Of a stretch of DNA of 9,324 nt, positions 1-5,960 are shown in pieces. How positions within the stretch are numbered: position 1 is the first letter of the stretch; every line of letters begins with the position of its first letter. This DNA comes from JAZMZS01 sp045580775 (lineage in GTDB: Bacteria; Bacillota; Clostridia; Oscillospirales; CAG-272): contig JAZNOK010000023.1 in NCBI GenBank assembly GCA_045580775.1, forward strand, positions 1-9,324. The letters run 5' to 3'. The notes beneath the pieces were generated by a model, which was given only the letters and a program-made list of their open reading frames with translations, ran no database searches and was not told the DNA's origin. A program made the position numbers and the translations under genes.

Positions 1-1
1 C

Positions 2-130
2 CCCGCTGTCATCCTCGAAGGAGGCTTTAGCCGACTGAAGGATCGAGGCGGGAGATGGGAGTAGCGTTAGTCTATTCTCCGACTCACAGCCTTCTGCCGC
101 GGCAACGCCGCTTTCCCTCGGATGGCAGCG
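2..130. repeat. Palindromic repeat-like element with terminal inverted repeats
   Basis: The first 11 bases of the element, CGCTGTCATCC at 4-14, match the reverse complement of GGATGGCAGCG at 120-130 at 10 of 11 positions. The left part also folds on itself: CCCGC (2-6) pairs with GCGGG (48-52), ATCCT (11-15) with AGGAT (39-43), and GGCT (23-26) with AGCC (29-32). The GTCATCCT...GAAGGAT style resembles dispersed palindromic intergenic repeats seen in many bacterial genomes; this family assignment is from memory. No convincing gene covers it. Copy number cannot be judged from one window, and it may extend to the left of position 1. Confidence 0.5.
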
Positions 131-168
131 AAAATGAAAAGCATCGGCTGGATCGGTGTTTTTCATTA

Positions 169-197
169 TTGACAATAATGTGTTGCAGTGATACTAT
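169..197 (+). promoter_or_regulatory. Sigma-A promoter, distal, for zinc-ribbon gene
   Basis: TTGACA at 169-174 is a perfect -35 box. A 17-base spacer leads to TACTAT at 192-197, preceded by TG at 189-190 (extended -10). Transcription would start near 204, giving a leader of about 86 nt before the zinc-ribbon gene at 290. It lies just outside the palindromic element. Confidence 0.5.
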
Positions 198-260
198 TAT
201 TAGAGAAACACCAGAAAAAGAAAGCCGCCGGAAAGAACCGAGCTTCGCTTTGTTTTTGGC

Positions 261-269
261 TGTTATAAT
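261..269 (+). promoter_or_regulatory. Extended -10 promoter, proximal, for zinc-ribbon gene
   Basis: TGTTATAAT at 261-269 is a perfect TATAAT preceded by TGn, the extended -10 pattern that can work without a good -35; none is visible at the expected place. Transcription would start near 276, giving a very short leader of about 14 nt that still contains the GGAGG ribosome site at 279-283. Confidence 0.4.
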
Positions 270-289
270 GACTGCTTTGGAGGTTTACT

Positions 290-1150
290 ATGTTTTGCAG
301 AAAATGCGGGGAAAGGATAGAGGATGATTCTGTTTATTGTTCCGCGTGCGGAGCGAAGGTGGTAATGATCGACATTCCGCGACCGGAAGATAATTACGTC
401 GTACCGACCGAACGACAGACAGATTTACCTGTGAGTCAGTCCGCCTATAGGGAAATCGAAACTCCGGATATAGAGGAGTGTGCATCGCCGAAGAATCGGG
501 AGAACGCATGGGTGCTTATTGCGACCGATATACCAATAACAGAGGATGAGCCGATGCCTGCAGCACCAAGGAGCGAAGGCCCTGAACCGACGCCTGAGTC
601 GATGCCGACATCTGCATATACACCTGAAACGACACCGATGCCGACGTGGACACCGACATCTGAACCGACGCCGACACCGACACCGATGTGGACACCGAAA
701 CCCGAGCCATCGACTGTCGTGATCGACAAACCCATGAAGTGGTACAATTTTTTGATCTACTTCTCTTTGTGGGCAGGAGGGATACTCGGTTTGATCTACT
801 CATTTCTTTATATAGGGAATGCGGTGAATTTGAAGTTATACTGGTCTTTTTACGGAACTGAAGTGCTTGACAGAGTATACGGAGTGATTTTGGGTGCTGT
901 GTCAGCATTCCAGATCTACGTACGTTTCAGACTTGCTCAATATAGAGAGAATGCTCCGTTTTTGTTGAATTTGCTCTATTTTGGATCATCGGTAATAAGT
1001 GCATTATACGTACTGGTTTTGTCCATAATGGTAGGTATGCCATTGTTCGAATGCATAAAGTCAGCTATAGCGGATCTCATCTCCGGTCTGATCGTCGCTG
1101 TTCCGAATTATATATATTTTAAAAAGAGAAAGCATTTGTTTGTAAACTGA
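290..1150 (+). CDS. Zinc-ribbon protein with Thr/Pro linker and C-terminal membrane domain
   Basis: This 286-residue protein opens with a zinc ribbon whose four cysteines are C3, C6, C17 and C20 (CxxC-x10-CxxC), the arrangement of small zinc-ribbon modules common on Firmicute membrane proteins. Residues about 27-95 look disordered and acidic. Residues about 97-140 are a low-complexity linker of TP, EPTP and WTP units. The remainder is hydrophobic with about four membrane segments (roughly 154-176, 194-212, 225-248 and 257-277) and a basic tail ending in KKRKH. There is no signal peptide, so the ribbon is probably cytosolic. The ATG at 290 is supported by GGAGG at 279-283. It appears to be a single gene, since 107 nt separate it from the next. 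I do not recognise the membrane domain and assign no function; the zinc ribbon suggests protein or nucleic-acid contact, which is inference. Confidence 0.85.
   Translation: MFCRKCGERIEDDSVYCSACGAKVVMIDIPRPEDNYVVPTERQTDLPVSQSAYREIETPDIEECASPKNRENAWVLIATDIPITEDEPMPAAPRSEGPEPTPESMPTSAYTPETTPMPTWTPTSEPTPTPTPMWTPKPEPSTVVIDKPMKWYNFLIYFSLWAGGILGLIYSFLYIGNAVNLKLYWSFYGTEVLDRVYGVILGAVSAFQIYVRFRLAQYRENAPFLLNLLYFGSSVISALYVLVLSIMVGMPLFECIKSAIADLISGLIVAVPNYIYFKKRKHLFVN
601..707 (+). repeat. Degenerate short tandem repeats coding for the Thr/Pro linker
   Basis: Units of the type ACACCG/CCGACA recur imperfectly through this coding stretch. One 11-base unit, GTGGACACCGA, occurs exactly twice, at 646-656 and 688-698 (42 bases apart), and CCGACATCTG occurs near 605 and 654. 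The unit lengths are multiples of three or six, so the reading frame is kept. Such a tract can change length by slippage without breaking the gene. Confidence 0.7.
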
Positions 1151-1195
1151 CCGATAGGGGCAATAGAACGGGAGAATGCACAGAATCGTTGCAAA

Positions 1196-1214
1196 AAGTG
1201 CCGAAAACGCACTT
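1196..1214. other. Intergenic hairpin, terminator-like only on the minus strand
   Basis: AAGTGC (1196-1201) pairs with GCACTT (1209-1214) across a 7-base loop. Read on the minus strand the stem is followed by a run of T, as in a short intrinsic terminator; read on the plus strand there is no T run. No minus-strand gene is evident nearby, so it may have no terminator role. It sits between the zinc-ribbon gene and the HAD gene. Confidence 0.3.
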
Positions 1215-1257
1215 GCAAAGACATTTTGCGTGACAGAATCAAAAATGTGAGGAATAT

Positions 1258-1902
1258 ATGTTCAGTGTAATATTTGATATGGACGGAACCCTGCTGGATA
1301 CGCAGAAGATATGTATTCCTGCATGGGACTATGCAGGAGAGCAGCAAGGTGAGAGCGGGATGGGCAGGTACATTCCGCACGTGTGCGGAATGAACGCACA
1401 TGGGTGGAGTGCGTATGTTTTGGAGCGTCACCCGAATATGGATATGGAACGCTTCAACCTTGATACACGAAACTACATTCTCGACAATCTGAAGATCAGA
1501 TTCAAGCCCGGTGCGGAGGAGCTGCTTGATTATTTGCAGCAGAGGGGAATAAAGATCGCCATCGCTTCAGGATCGTCTCATGAGTCGATCGAACATCATC
1601 TCAGAGAGCTTGGGGTATATGAGAGATTTGACTCGGTCGTTGGCGGACATGATGTAGAACACGGAAAGCCCGCTCCCGACATATTTTTGCTTGCCGCAGA
1701 GAAGTTAGGTGTACGTCCCTCGGATTGCTTTGTTTTTGAAGATTCCGAAAACGGCGTTTATGCGGGACATGCGGCAGGAATGCGTGTGTTCGGTATTGCC
1801 GATATTGCTCCGTTCTCAGAAAAGGCCAAGAGCTTGATGTACCGTGAGCTTTCCGATATGTCAGAGGCTATAGAAATATTCAGAGAGTTATATCCCGATT
1901 GA
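1258..1902 (+). CDS. HAD-family hydrolase, beta-phosphoglucomutase/phosphatase-like
   Basis: This 214-residue cytosolic protein has all HAD motifs of the beta-phosphoglucomutase/phosphatase group: motif I DMDGTLLD with nucleophile D7 and acid/base D9, motif II Ser104 in IASGSS, motif III Lys137 in HGKPAPD, and motif IV E161-D162 in VFEDSENGV. Residues about 15-82 form the helical cap. Members remove or move phosphate on sugar phosphates or similar small metabolites; the substrate cannot be read from sequence. The length is normal for the family. GAGG at 1249-1252 supports the ATG at 1258. The stop is 39 nt before the PHP-domain gene, and the same strand and close spacing suggest cotranscription with it, which would put two phosphate-ester enzymes side by side. 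Confidence 0.93.
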   Translation: MFSVIFDMDGTLLDTQKICIPAWDYAGEQQGESGMGRYIPHVCGMNAHGWSAYVLERHPNMDMERFNLDTRNYILDNLKIRFKPGAEELLDYLQQRGIKIAIASGSSHESIEHHLRELGVYERFDSVVGGHDVEHGKPAPDIFLLAAEKLGVRPSDCFVFEDSENGVYAGHAAGMRVFGIADIAPFSEKAKSLMYRELSDMSEAIEIFRELYPD

Positions 1903-1941
1903 AAAAACGCTGTCCCTGCCGACAGATTGTGAGAGGTAAAA

Positions 1942-2967
1942 ATGAAAAAATATCTTCTTCCCGAGTATGGGAATTTCTATAAGGCAAATCTTCATTGCCA
2001 TACGACTGTCTCAGACGGAAAACGCACTCCGGAGCAGATAAAACAGCTCTACAAGAGCCGGGGATACTCTGTAGTTGCGTATACCGATCATGATGTTATG
2101 ATAGACCACTCGGATCTCAACGATGATGGATTTCTCGCACTCAAGGGGTACGAAATGGAGATCACAGAGACTGATTCCCGTCCCTTCGCTCATAAAAAAA
2201 CAGCCCACATGTGTTTGATTGCTCTGTCAGAGGATATACAGAGACAGGTGTGCTGGCATAGGGAAAAGTACATGATCGGTCAGTCGGGAGAATACAGAGA
2301 CCGCGTCTGCTTTGATGCGGATGAGCCGGATTATGTTCGTGCACATACGCATGAATGTGTGTGCGATATGATGAAACGCGGCAGAGAGGGCGGCTTTTTT
2401 GTTACGTATAACCATCCGGTATGGTCGCTGGAGGATTATTCCGATTATATGGGTTACCACGGAATGCATGCGATGGAGATATACAACGGAAGCTGCATAT
2501 CCGGAGGGTACTTGGATATAAATCCCGCGGTGTATGATGATATCCTACGCGGAGGCGAGCGGATATACGCGATCGGTGCAGATGACAATCACAACGCCCG
2601 CCCTGACGACAGCCGACGCTCGGACTCGTGTGTTGCCGCTACGGTAATAAAAGCCCCCGCTCTCAAGTATACCGATATCACGGACGCTCTCGTTTGCGGG
2701 CATTTTTACGCGACGATGGGCCCGGAGATAAAGGAGCTGTACTTTGAGGACGGAAGCATACATATCACGACCTCACCCGCTGACAGGATAATTATGACTA
2801 CAGGTATCCGACGCCGCGGTATCGTCTGCAGAGAAAAGGGCAAATCTCTCACGCGGGCTTCGTTTGCTGTACCGGAGGATGCGGTCTATGTACGCATTAC
2901 CGTAATAGACAAGCACGGAATGCATGCAGATACAAACGCATATTTCACCTCGGATATCTTAACTTGA
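1942..2967 (+). CDS. PHP-domain metal-dependent phosphoesterase
   Basis: The 341-residue protein begins with the PHP signature LHCHTTVSDG (H18, H20, D25), followed by the second motif YTDHD (H50), GYEME (E71 or E73), a conserved His around 84-89, YNHP (H158) and GADDNHN (D214/D215, H217). These are the expected ligands for a two- or three-metal centre, so it should be catalytically competent. PHP proteins hydrolyse phosphate esters, including nucleoside 3',5'-bisphosphates, oligonucleotides and histidinol phosphate; which one applies here is unknown. Residues about 255-341 form a C-terminal extension with beta-strand-like sequence after the metal-site core. There is no signal peptide. GAGAGG at 1931-1936 places the start at 1942. 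A small hairpin (1910-1914 with 1921-1925) lies in the gap after the HAD gene. Confidence 0.9.
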   Translation: MKKYLLPEYGNFYKANLHCHTTVSDGKRTPEQIKQLYKSRGYSVVAYTDHDVMIDHSDLNDDGFLALKGYEMEITETDSRPFAHKKTAHMCLIALSEDIQRQVCWHREKYMIGQSGEYRDRVCFDADEPDYVRAHTHECVCDMMKRGREGGFFVTYNHPVWSLEDYSDYMGYHGMHAMEIYNGSCISGGYLDINPAVYDDILRGGERIYAIGADDNHNARPDDSRRSDSCVAATVIKAPALKYTDITDALVCGHFYATMGPEIKELYFEDGSIHITTSPADRIIMTTGIRRRGIVCREKGKSLTRASFAVPEDAVYVRITVIDKHGMHADTNAYFTSDILT

Positions 2968-3031
2968 GGCGGACTCGATAAGGTGAGCCGGATATTCCCA
3001 TCACAAAAAGCAAGGAAAAAGAGACATAAGT

Positions 3032-4021
3032 ATGGACGCATTGTTATTTGCGATTAATGCTGTGATGCCCATTATTATAATGGTTGCACTTGGCTATATG
3101 TTAAAACGCACAGGCTTTATAAATGAGCAGTTTTCTCTGACTGCAAACAAACTTGTGTTTAGGGTGTGTTTGCCCTGTGCGCTCTTTTTAGGGGTGTATC
3201 GTATACAAGCAGCAGCAGATATCAGCCTCGGCTTTGTTCTGTATGCGGTTTTGGCAGAGGCGGCGGTAGTTTTGATATCGCTGCCGTGTATAATTGCCAT
3301 GTGCAGGAGGCGTGAGCGTAGGGGAGTGCTGTTGCAGGCGGCTTTCAGATCGAATTTTGCTCTGTTAGGACTTCCGCTTGCGGGGGCTCTGGCAGGTGAG
3401 GGGGGAGTAGCTGGAGCATCCCTTTTATCAGTAGTATATATACCTATGATAAATATCCTCTCGGTCATTGTGCTGTCTGTGTACGGAAATACAAAAAAAT
3501 CACCCTCCCCGAAAAGCATCATAGCCGAAATACTGAAAAACCCTCTTATTCGGGGTGTGCTTGCGGGCGTAGGGGTACTTTGTGTACGTGCATTGTTGGA
3601 AATGCACTCCGTCGGTTTTCGCCTGAGCGATATATCAGTCGTATACAAGACTATAGAAACTCTTTCCTCGATGGCTACACCTATGGCACTTTTAGTGCTT
3701 GGTGCACGCTTTGAGTTCTCAGCGGTGTCCGAGCTCAAACGCGAGATCATTCTGGGGACGTTTTTGAGAACGGTTTTTGCTCCGCTTTTCGGTATCGGTA
3801 TTGCATTCTTGTTTTTCAGGGATAGCTTTACAGGGGCTCATTTTGCTGCTTTTGTGTGTGCTTTTGCTACTCCTGTGGCTGTGGCGAGCGTACCGATGTC
3901 GCAGGAAATGGGCGGAGATTTCAGACTGGCGGGGCAGCTGGTGGTATGGACTACGCTTGTTTCGTCATTGACGCTCTTTTTATTGTCATATCTGCTTCGG
4001 TCGGCAGGTGTGTTTGTGTGA
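3032..4021 (+). CDS. AEC (auxin efflux carrier) family permease
   Basis: This 329-residue integral membrane protein has about ten hydrophobic segments and the family's recognisable stretches: NKLVFRVCLPCALF (39-52), QAAFRSNFALLGLPLAG (102-118), KNPLIRGVLAGV (169-180), TPMALLVLGARF (216-227) and a C-terminal ATPVAVASVPMSQEMGGD (279-296) followed by AGQLVVWTT. AEC proteins are secondary transporters; bacterial members carry malate, malonate and other carboxylates, but the substrate here is unknown. The length is normal. The ribosome site is weak (AAGGA at 3012-3016 is rather far; GAGA at 3021-3024 is nearer), and the start is chosen because it gives the expected N-terminal helix. It lies 64 nt after the PHP gene and may share its transcript. 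No clear terminator follows. Confidence 0.92.
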   Translation: MDALLFAINAVMPIIIMVALGYMLKRTGFINEQFSLTANKLVFRVCLPCALFLGVYRIQAAADISLGFVLYAVLAEAAVVLISLPCIIAMCRRRERRGVLLQAAFRSNFALLGLPLAGALAGEGGVAGASLLSVVYIPMINILSVIVLSVYGNTKKSPSPKSIIAEILKNPLIRGVLAGVGVLCVRALLEMHSVGFRLSDISVVYKTIETLSSMATPMALLVLGARFEFSAVSELKREIILGTFLRTVFAPLFGIGIAFLFFRDSFTGAHFAAFVCAFATPVAVASVPMSQEMGGDFRLAGQLVVWTTLVSSLTLFLLSYLLRSAGVFV

Positions 4022-4062
4022 AAAAACGGAAATGCCGGTACATTTGGCTGGATGCCCCTCGG

Positions 4063-4091
4063 TTGACAACGCAAAAGCACCGTGTTAAAAT
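4063..4091 (+). promoter_or_regulatory. Consensus sigma-A promoter for the SDR gene
   Basis: TTGACA at 4063-4068, a 17-base spacer and TAAAAT at 4086-4091 match the consensus at 11 of 12 positions. Transcription would begin near 4098. This makes the dehydrogenase gene its own unit and rules strongly against translation from the in-frame GTG at 4098, which would sit at the very 5' end of the mRNA. Confidence 0.75.
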
Positions 4092-4133
4092 ATTACCGTG
4101 AAATATAAAAAGAATAAAAGGAGCGGACAGAAC

Positions 4134-4964
4134 ATGGCAAATGTATGCGTGATTACAGGCGGCGGAAGCGGAATGGGACTGGAAGCCGCAAAATTTATGC
4201 CCAAGGACAAGATCATTATCGTATCGGGCAGAACTATGAAAAAGCTTGAAGATGCAGTAGCTAAGCTACAGGAACTCGGATACGAGGCTTATGCTAAAAG
4301 CTGCGATACTTCCTCCAGAGAAAGCGTCAAGGAGCTTGTTGAGTTTGCATGCTCCAAGGGCGAAGTAAAGAACGTTATCAATTCGGCGGGAATATCGCCT
4401 GCTATGGCTGACGGAGAAACTATCGTGAGAGTCAACGCTCTCGGTACTGTGTATGTCAATCAGGAGTTTTCACGCGTGATGGGAGCCGGCAGTGTAATTG
4501 TGGATGTATCATCCAACTCTGCGTATGTTCTCCCTTCCTTTCTCATAAACAAGAAGATCTATGCTTTGGCTGAGACCGATGAGGAGCTGTTCGTCAAAAA
4601 GATCGTGAAGAAGAGCCAACTGGCAAAGGGAGATTATCAGAGATCGGGGTTTGCATATTCTTTGTCAAAGAACTTTGTAGTTTGGTACGCACAAAAGTGT
4701 GCTTTTGAGTACGGAGCACGTGGTATCAGAGTATGCTCGCTCTCTCCCGGACTTATTGCTACCGATATGGGCAAGCTCGAGGAAAAGGACGGAGGAATGC
4801 TTATTCCTATGTCCGCTGAGCAGAGAATGGGAAAACCCGAGGAGCTCGGTTATGCACTGGCTACAGTTGCTGACGAGCGTAACGGTTACCTTGCCGGTGT
4901 TGACGTACTTGTTGACGGAGGAAGCACCAACGGTATGAAGGAATTCAGAAAGAAACAGAAATAA
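4134..4964 (+). CDS. Short-chain dehydrogenase/reductase (SDR)
   Basis: The 276-residue protein is an NAD(P)-dependent SDR. It shows the nucleotide-binding TGGGSGMG (8-15), the NNAG-type NSAG (83-86), structural N101, Ser in VSSNS (S126/S127), the catalytic YSLSK (Y175, K179), and SPGLIATDM (204-212); the C-terminal half has the usual GYLAGVDVLVDGG. It should oxidise or reduce an alcohol/ketone, substrate unknown. About 47 residues separate S127 from Y175, against about a dozen in classical SDRs, so an insert rich in Lys and Glu (about 134-170) is present; 3-alpha-hydroxysteroid dehydrogenase/carbonyl reductase types also have a long gap here. The ATG at 4134 is chosen over the GTG at 4098 because AAGGAG at 4118-4123 fits it and the promoter places the mRNA start near 4098. 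A strong terminator follows directly. Confidence 0.93.
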   Translation: MANVCVITGGGSGMGLEAAKFMPKDKIIIVSGRTMKKLEDAVAKLQELGYEAYAKSCDTSSRESVKELVEFACSKGEVKNVINSAGISPAMADGETIVRVNALGTVYVNQEFSRVMGAGSVIVDVSSNSAYVLPSFLINKKIYALAETDEELFVKKIVKKSQLAKGDYQRSGFAYSLSKNFVVWYAQKCAFEYGARGIRVCSLSPGLIATDMGKLEEKDGGMLIPMSAEQRMGKPEELGYALATVADERNGYLAGVDVLVDGGSTNGMKEFRKKQK

Positions 4965-4970
4965 CATCAC

Positions 4971-5014
4971 AGCGTATGTGCATTGCTCTATGACAGCATG
5001 CACATACGCTTTTT
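4971..5014 (+). terminator. Intrinsic terminator after the SDR gene
   Basis: AGCGTATGTGCAT (4971-4983) and ATGCACATACGCT (4998-5010) form a perfect 13-base-pair stem, with a further GCT/AGC pairing (4985-4987 with 4995-4997) inside the loop. A run of five T begins at 5010 and another T4 follows after AGC. It lies 7 nt after the SDR stop codon. Confidence 0.92.
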
Positions 5015-5156
5015 AGCTTTTAGAAGTTGGTTAATTTATGTCACTCTGATAAAGAAATGATCGAGACATACCGGAGGACGGTGTCGGGTAATAGCCTGCT
5101 TTTTTAAAGATGAAAGATTTTTTGCGAATTGTTTATTGTTCGTCTGCAAAAATTAC
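5015..5156 (+). other. Gene-free AT-rich stretch, possible small RNA
   Basis: No reading frame with a ribosome site is visible between the SDR terminator and the ireB promoter. There is a weak promoter-like pair, TTGGTT (5027-5032) and TGA-TAAAGA (5047-5055) with 17-base spacing, followed by a short imperfect hairpin region (GACA(TA)CCG at 5064-5072 with CGGTGTC at 5078-5084, then CGGG/CCTG at 5085-5098) and a run of six T at 5100-5105. That would give a transcript of only about 45 nt. I recognise no known riboswitch or RNA family here. Confidence 0.25.
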
Positions 5157-5185
5157 TTGAATATTTAATATGTATGGTATATAAT
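5157..5185 (+). promoter_or_regulatory. Sigma-A promoter for the ireB operon
   Basis: TTGAAT at 5157-5162, a 17-base spacer and a perfect TATAAT at 5180-5185 form a strong promoter. Transcription would start near 5192, giving a leader of about 63 nt ahead of ireB. The surroundings are very AT-rich. Confidence 0.75.
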
Positions 5186-5196
5186 AATTATGTATA

Positions 5197-5223
5197 GTCG
5201 GCAGGAGTCAGACTTTTGCCGGC
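5197..5223 (+). other. 5' leader stem-loop of the ireB transcript
   Basis: GTCGGCAGGAGT (5197-5208) pairs without bulges with ACTTTTGCCGGC (5212-5223) over a CAG loop, giving 12 pairs of which three are G-U. G-U pairs hold in RNA but not as DNA symmetry, so this is better read as an mRNA structure than as a protein operator. It begins about 5 nt after the inferred transcript start and ends 18 nt before the ribosome site, so it should not block translation. No T run follows. Confidence 0.5.
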
Positions 5224-5254
5224 ATTCATATACATGCAATGAAAGGATATAGAA

Positions 5255-5518
5255 ATGCATAACGAACAAAACGAAAAAGAAAAGACTCTTACCTTCCGTG
5301 TGAAAAATGAAAAAGACACGGAGATGAAACGTACCCTCTCCACGGTGTACAACGCACTTGTGGAAAAGGGATATAACCCGATAAATCAGATAGTCGGATA
5401 CCTTCTTTCCGAGGATCCCACCTATATTACAAACCACAACAGTGCCCGTACTCTCATCCGCAAGCTGGACCGTGACGAGATACTCAACACGATCGTGGCA
5501 GAATATCTCGGAGTATAA
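5255..5518 (+). CDS. ireB: IreB family regulatory phosphoprotein (UPF0297)
   Basis: The 87-residue protein carries the hallmark of the family, the segment YNALVEKGYNPINQIVGYLLSEDPTYI (about 31-57), followed by NSARTLIRKLDRDEI (62-76), and matches the family length. In Enterococcus faecalis IreB is phosphorylated on N-terminal threonines by the PASTA-domain Ser/Thr kinase IreK and affects cephalosporin tolerance. Here T11 in the segment TLTF lines up with one of those threonines (T-V-R-F in E. faecalis, from memory) and T13 is a second candidate. GAAAGGA at 5241-5247 supports the ATG at 5255. In most Firmicutes ireB is next to ruvX/yqgF; here it is followed 4 nt later by a riboflavin kinase, an unusual neighbour. 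It is probably the first gene of a transcript that continues to about 8837. Confidence 0.95.
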   Translation: MHNEQNEKEKTLTFRVKNEKDTEMKRTLSTVYNALVEKGYNPINQIVGYLLSEDPTYITNHNSARTLIRKLDRDEILNTIVAEYLGV

Positions 5519-5522
5519 GAGC

Positions 5523-5936
5523 GTGAGCGTAAAGGACCCGTCAGGGCATGAGCAAGAACGCCCTTTGGCAGTGCTGTGCGGCGAGGTCATCCATGGCAAA
5601 CGTCTCGGGCATACTCTTGGCTTTCCTACTGCCAATCTGCCGTTTTTTGAAGGGGATGAGGTGCCTGCATACGGAATATACGCGAGTACCGTTGAGATAG
5701 ACGGACGTGAGTATATCGCTGTATCCAATGTCGGCATACGTCCTACCGTGGACGGAGAGGGAGCTAACTGCGAGACGCATATTATTGATTATTGCTCTGA
5801 GCTGTACGGAAAGAAAATAAAGGTTACTCTGCATGCTTTTTTGCGTGAGGAAAGAAAGTTTTCCTCGGTAGAGGAGCTTCGCTGTGCCATCGAGGGAGAT
5901 ATTCGGTGTGCGGTGAAGTATTTTGAGAATCAATAA
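5523..5936 (+). CDS. Stand-alone riboflavin kinase domain protein
   Basis: This 137-residue cytosolic protein is a riboflavin kinase domain: the ATP/Mg site GKRLGHTLGFPTANL (25-39, with T36 and N38 in PTAN), YGIYAS (50-55), SNVGIRPTV (68-76), the catalytic Glu84 in ETHIID, LYGKKI (94-99) and FLREERKF (106-113). It should phosphorylate riboflavin to FMN. Bacterial RibF normally carries this domain behind an FMN adenylyltransferase domain that makes FAD; that domain is absent, since ireB ends just upstream. Monofunctional kinases are known (eukaryotic RFK, RibR of Bacillus). The GTG at 5523 is chosen because GGAG at 5510-5513 has 9-nt spacing and it starts 4 nt after the ireB stop; the longer in-frame ATG at 5442 would run deep inside ireB and adds 27 residues with no family match. 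It is probably translationally coupled to ireB. Confidence 0.88.
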   Translation: MSVKDPSGHEQERPLAVLCGEVIHGKRLGHTLGFPTANLPFFEGDEVPAYGIYASTVEIDGREYIAVSNVGIRPTVDGEGANCETHIIDYCSELYGKKIKVTLHAFLREERKFSSVEELRCAIEGDIRCAVKYFENQ

Positions 5937-5960
5937 GTTTTGTAAGGGAACAGAAGTAAA

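Noticed and set aside
55..327. 90-residue plus-strand reading frame at the left edge
   Set aside because: It has no ribosome site, covers the palindromic element and two promoters, runs into the zinc-ribbon gene in another frame, and resembles no protein.
601..707. Repeat series considered as a CRISPR or intergenic array
   Set aside because: The units are short, degenerate, contiguous without spacers and in frame within a gene.
445..908. Two minus-strand reading frames (445-747 and 516-908) with Gly/Val or Ser/Val repeats
   Set aside because: They are mirror images of the Thr/Pro repeat coding stretch of the zinc-ribbon gene; the repeated composition is a by-product of the tandem DNA repeats.
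3094..3750. 218-residue minus-strand reading frame
   Set aside because: It is fully antisense to the AEC permease, which has clear family motifs; the frame lacks a ribosome site and family resemblance.
4022..4062. Terminator between the AEC permease and the SDR promoter
   Set aside because: Only short CCGG-type pairings are present and there is no T run; readthrough into the SDR gene cannot be excluded.
5192..5254. Riboswitch or T-box in the ireB leader
   Set aside because: The leader is only about 63 nt with one simple hairpin; no conserved riboswitch core or T-box sequence is present and no terminator follows.
5442..5522. ATG at 5442 as the riboflavin kinase start
   Set aside because: It lies 77 bases inside ireB, adds residues unrelated to the family, and lacks a ribosome site; GTG 5523 has GGAG at good spacing just after the ireB stop.
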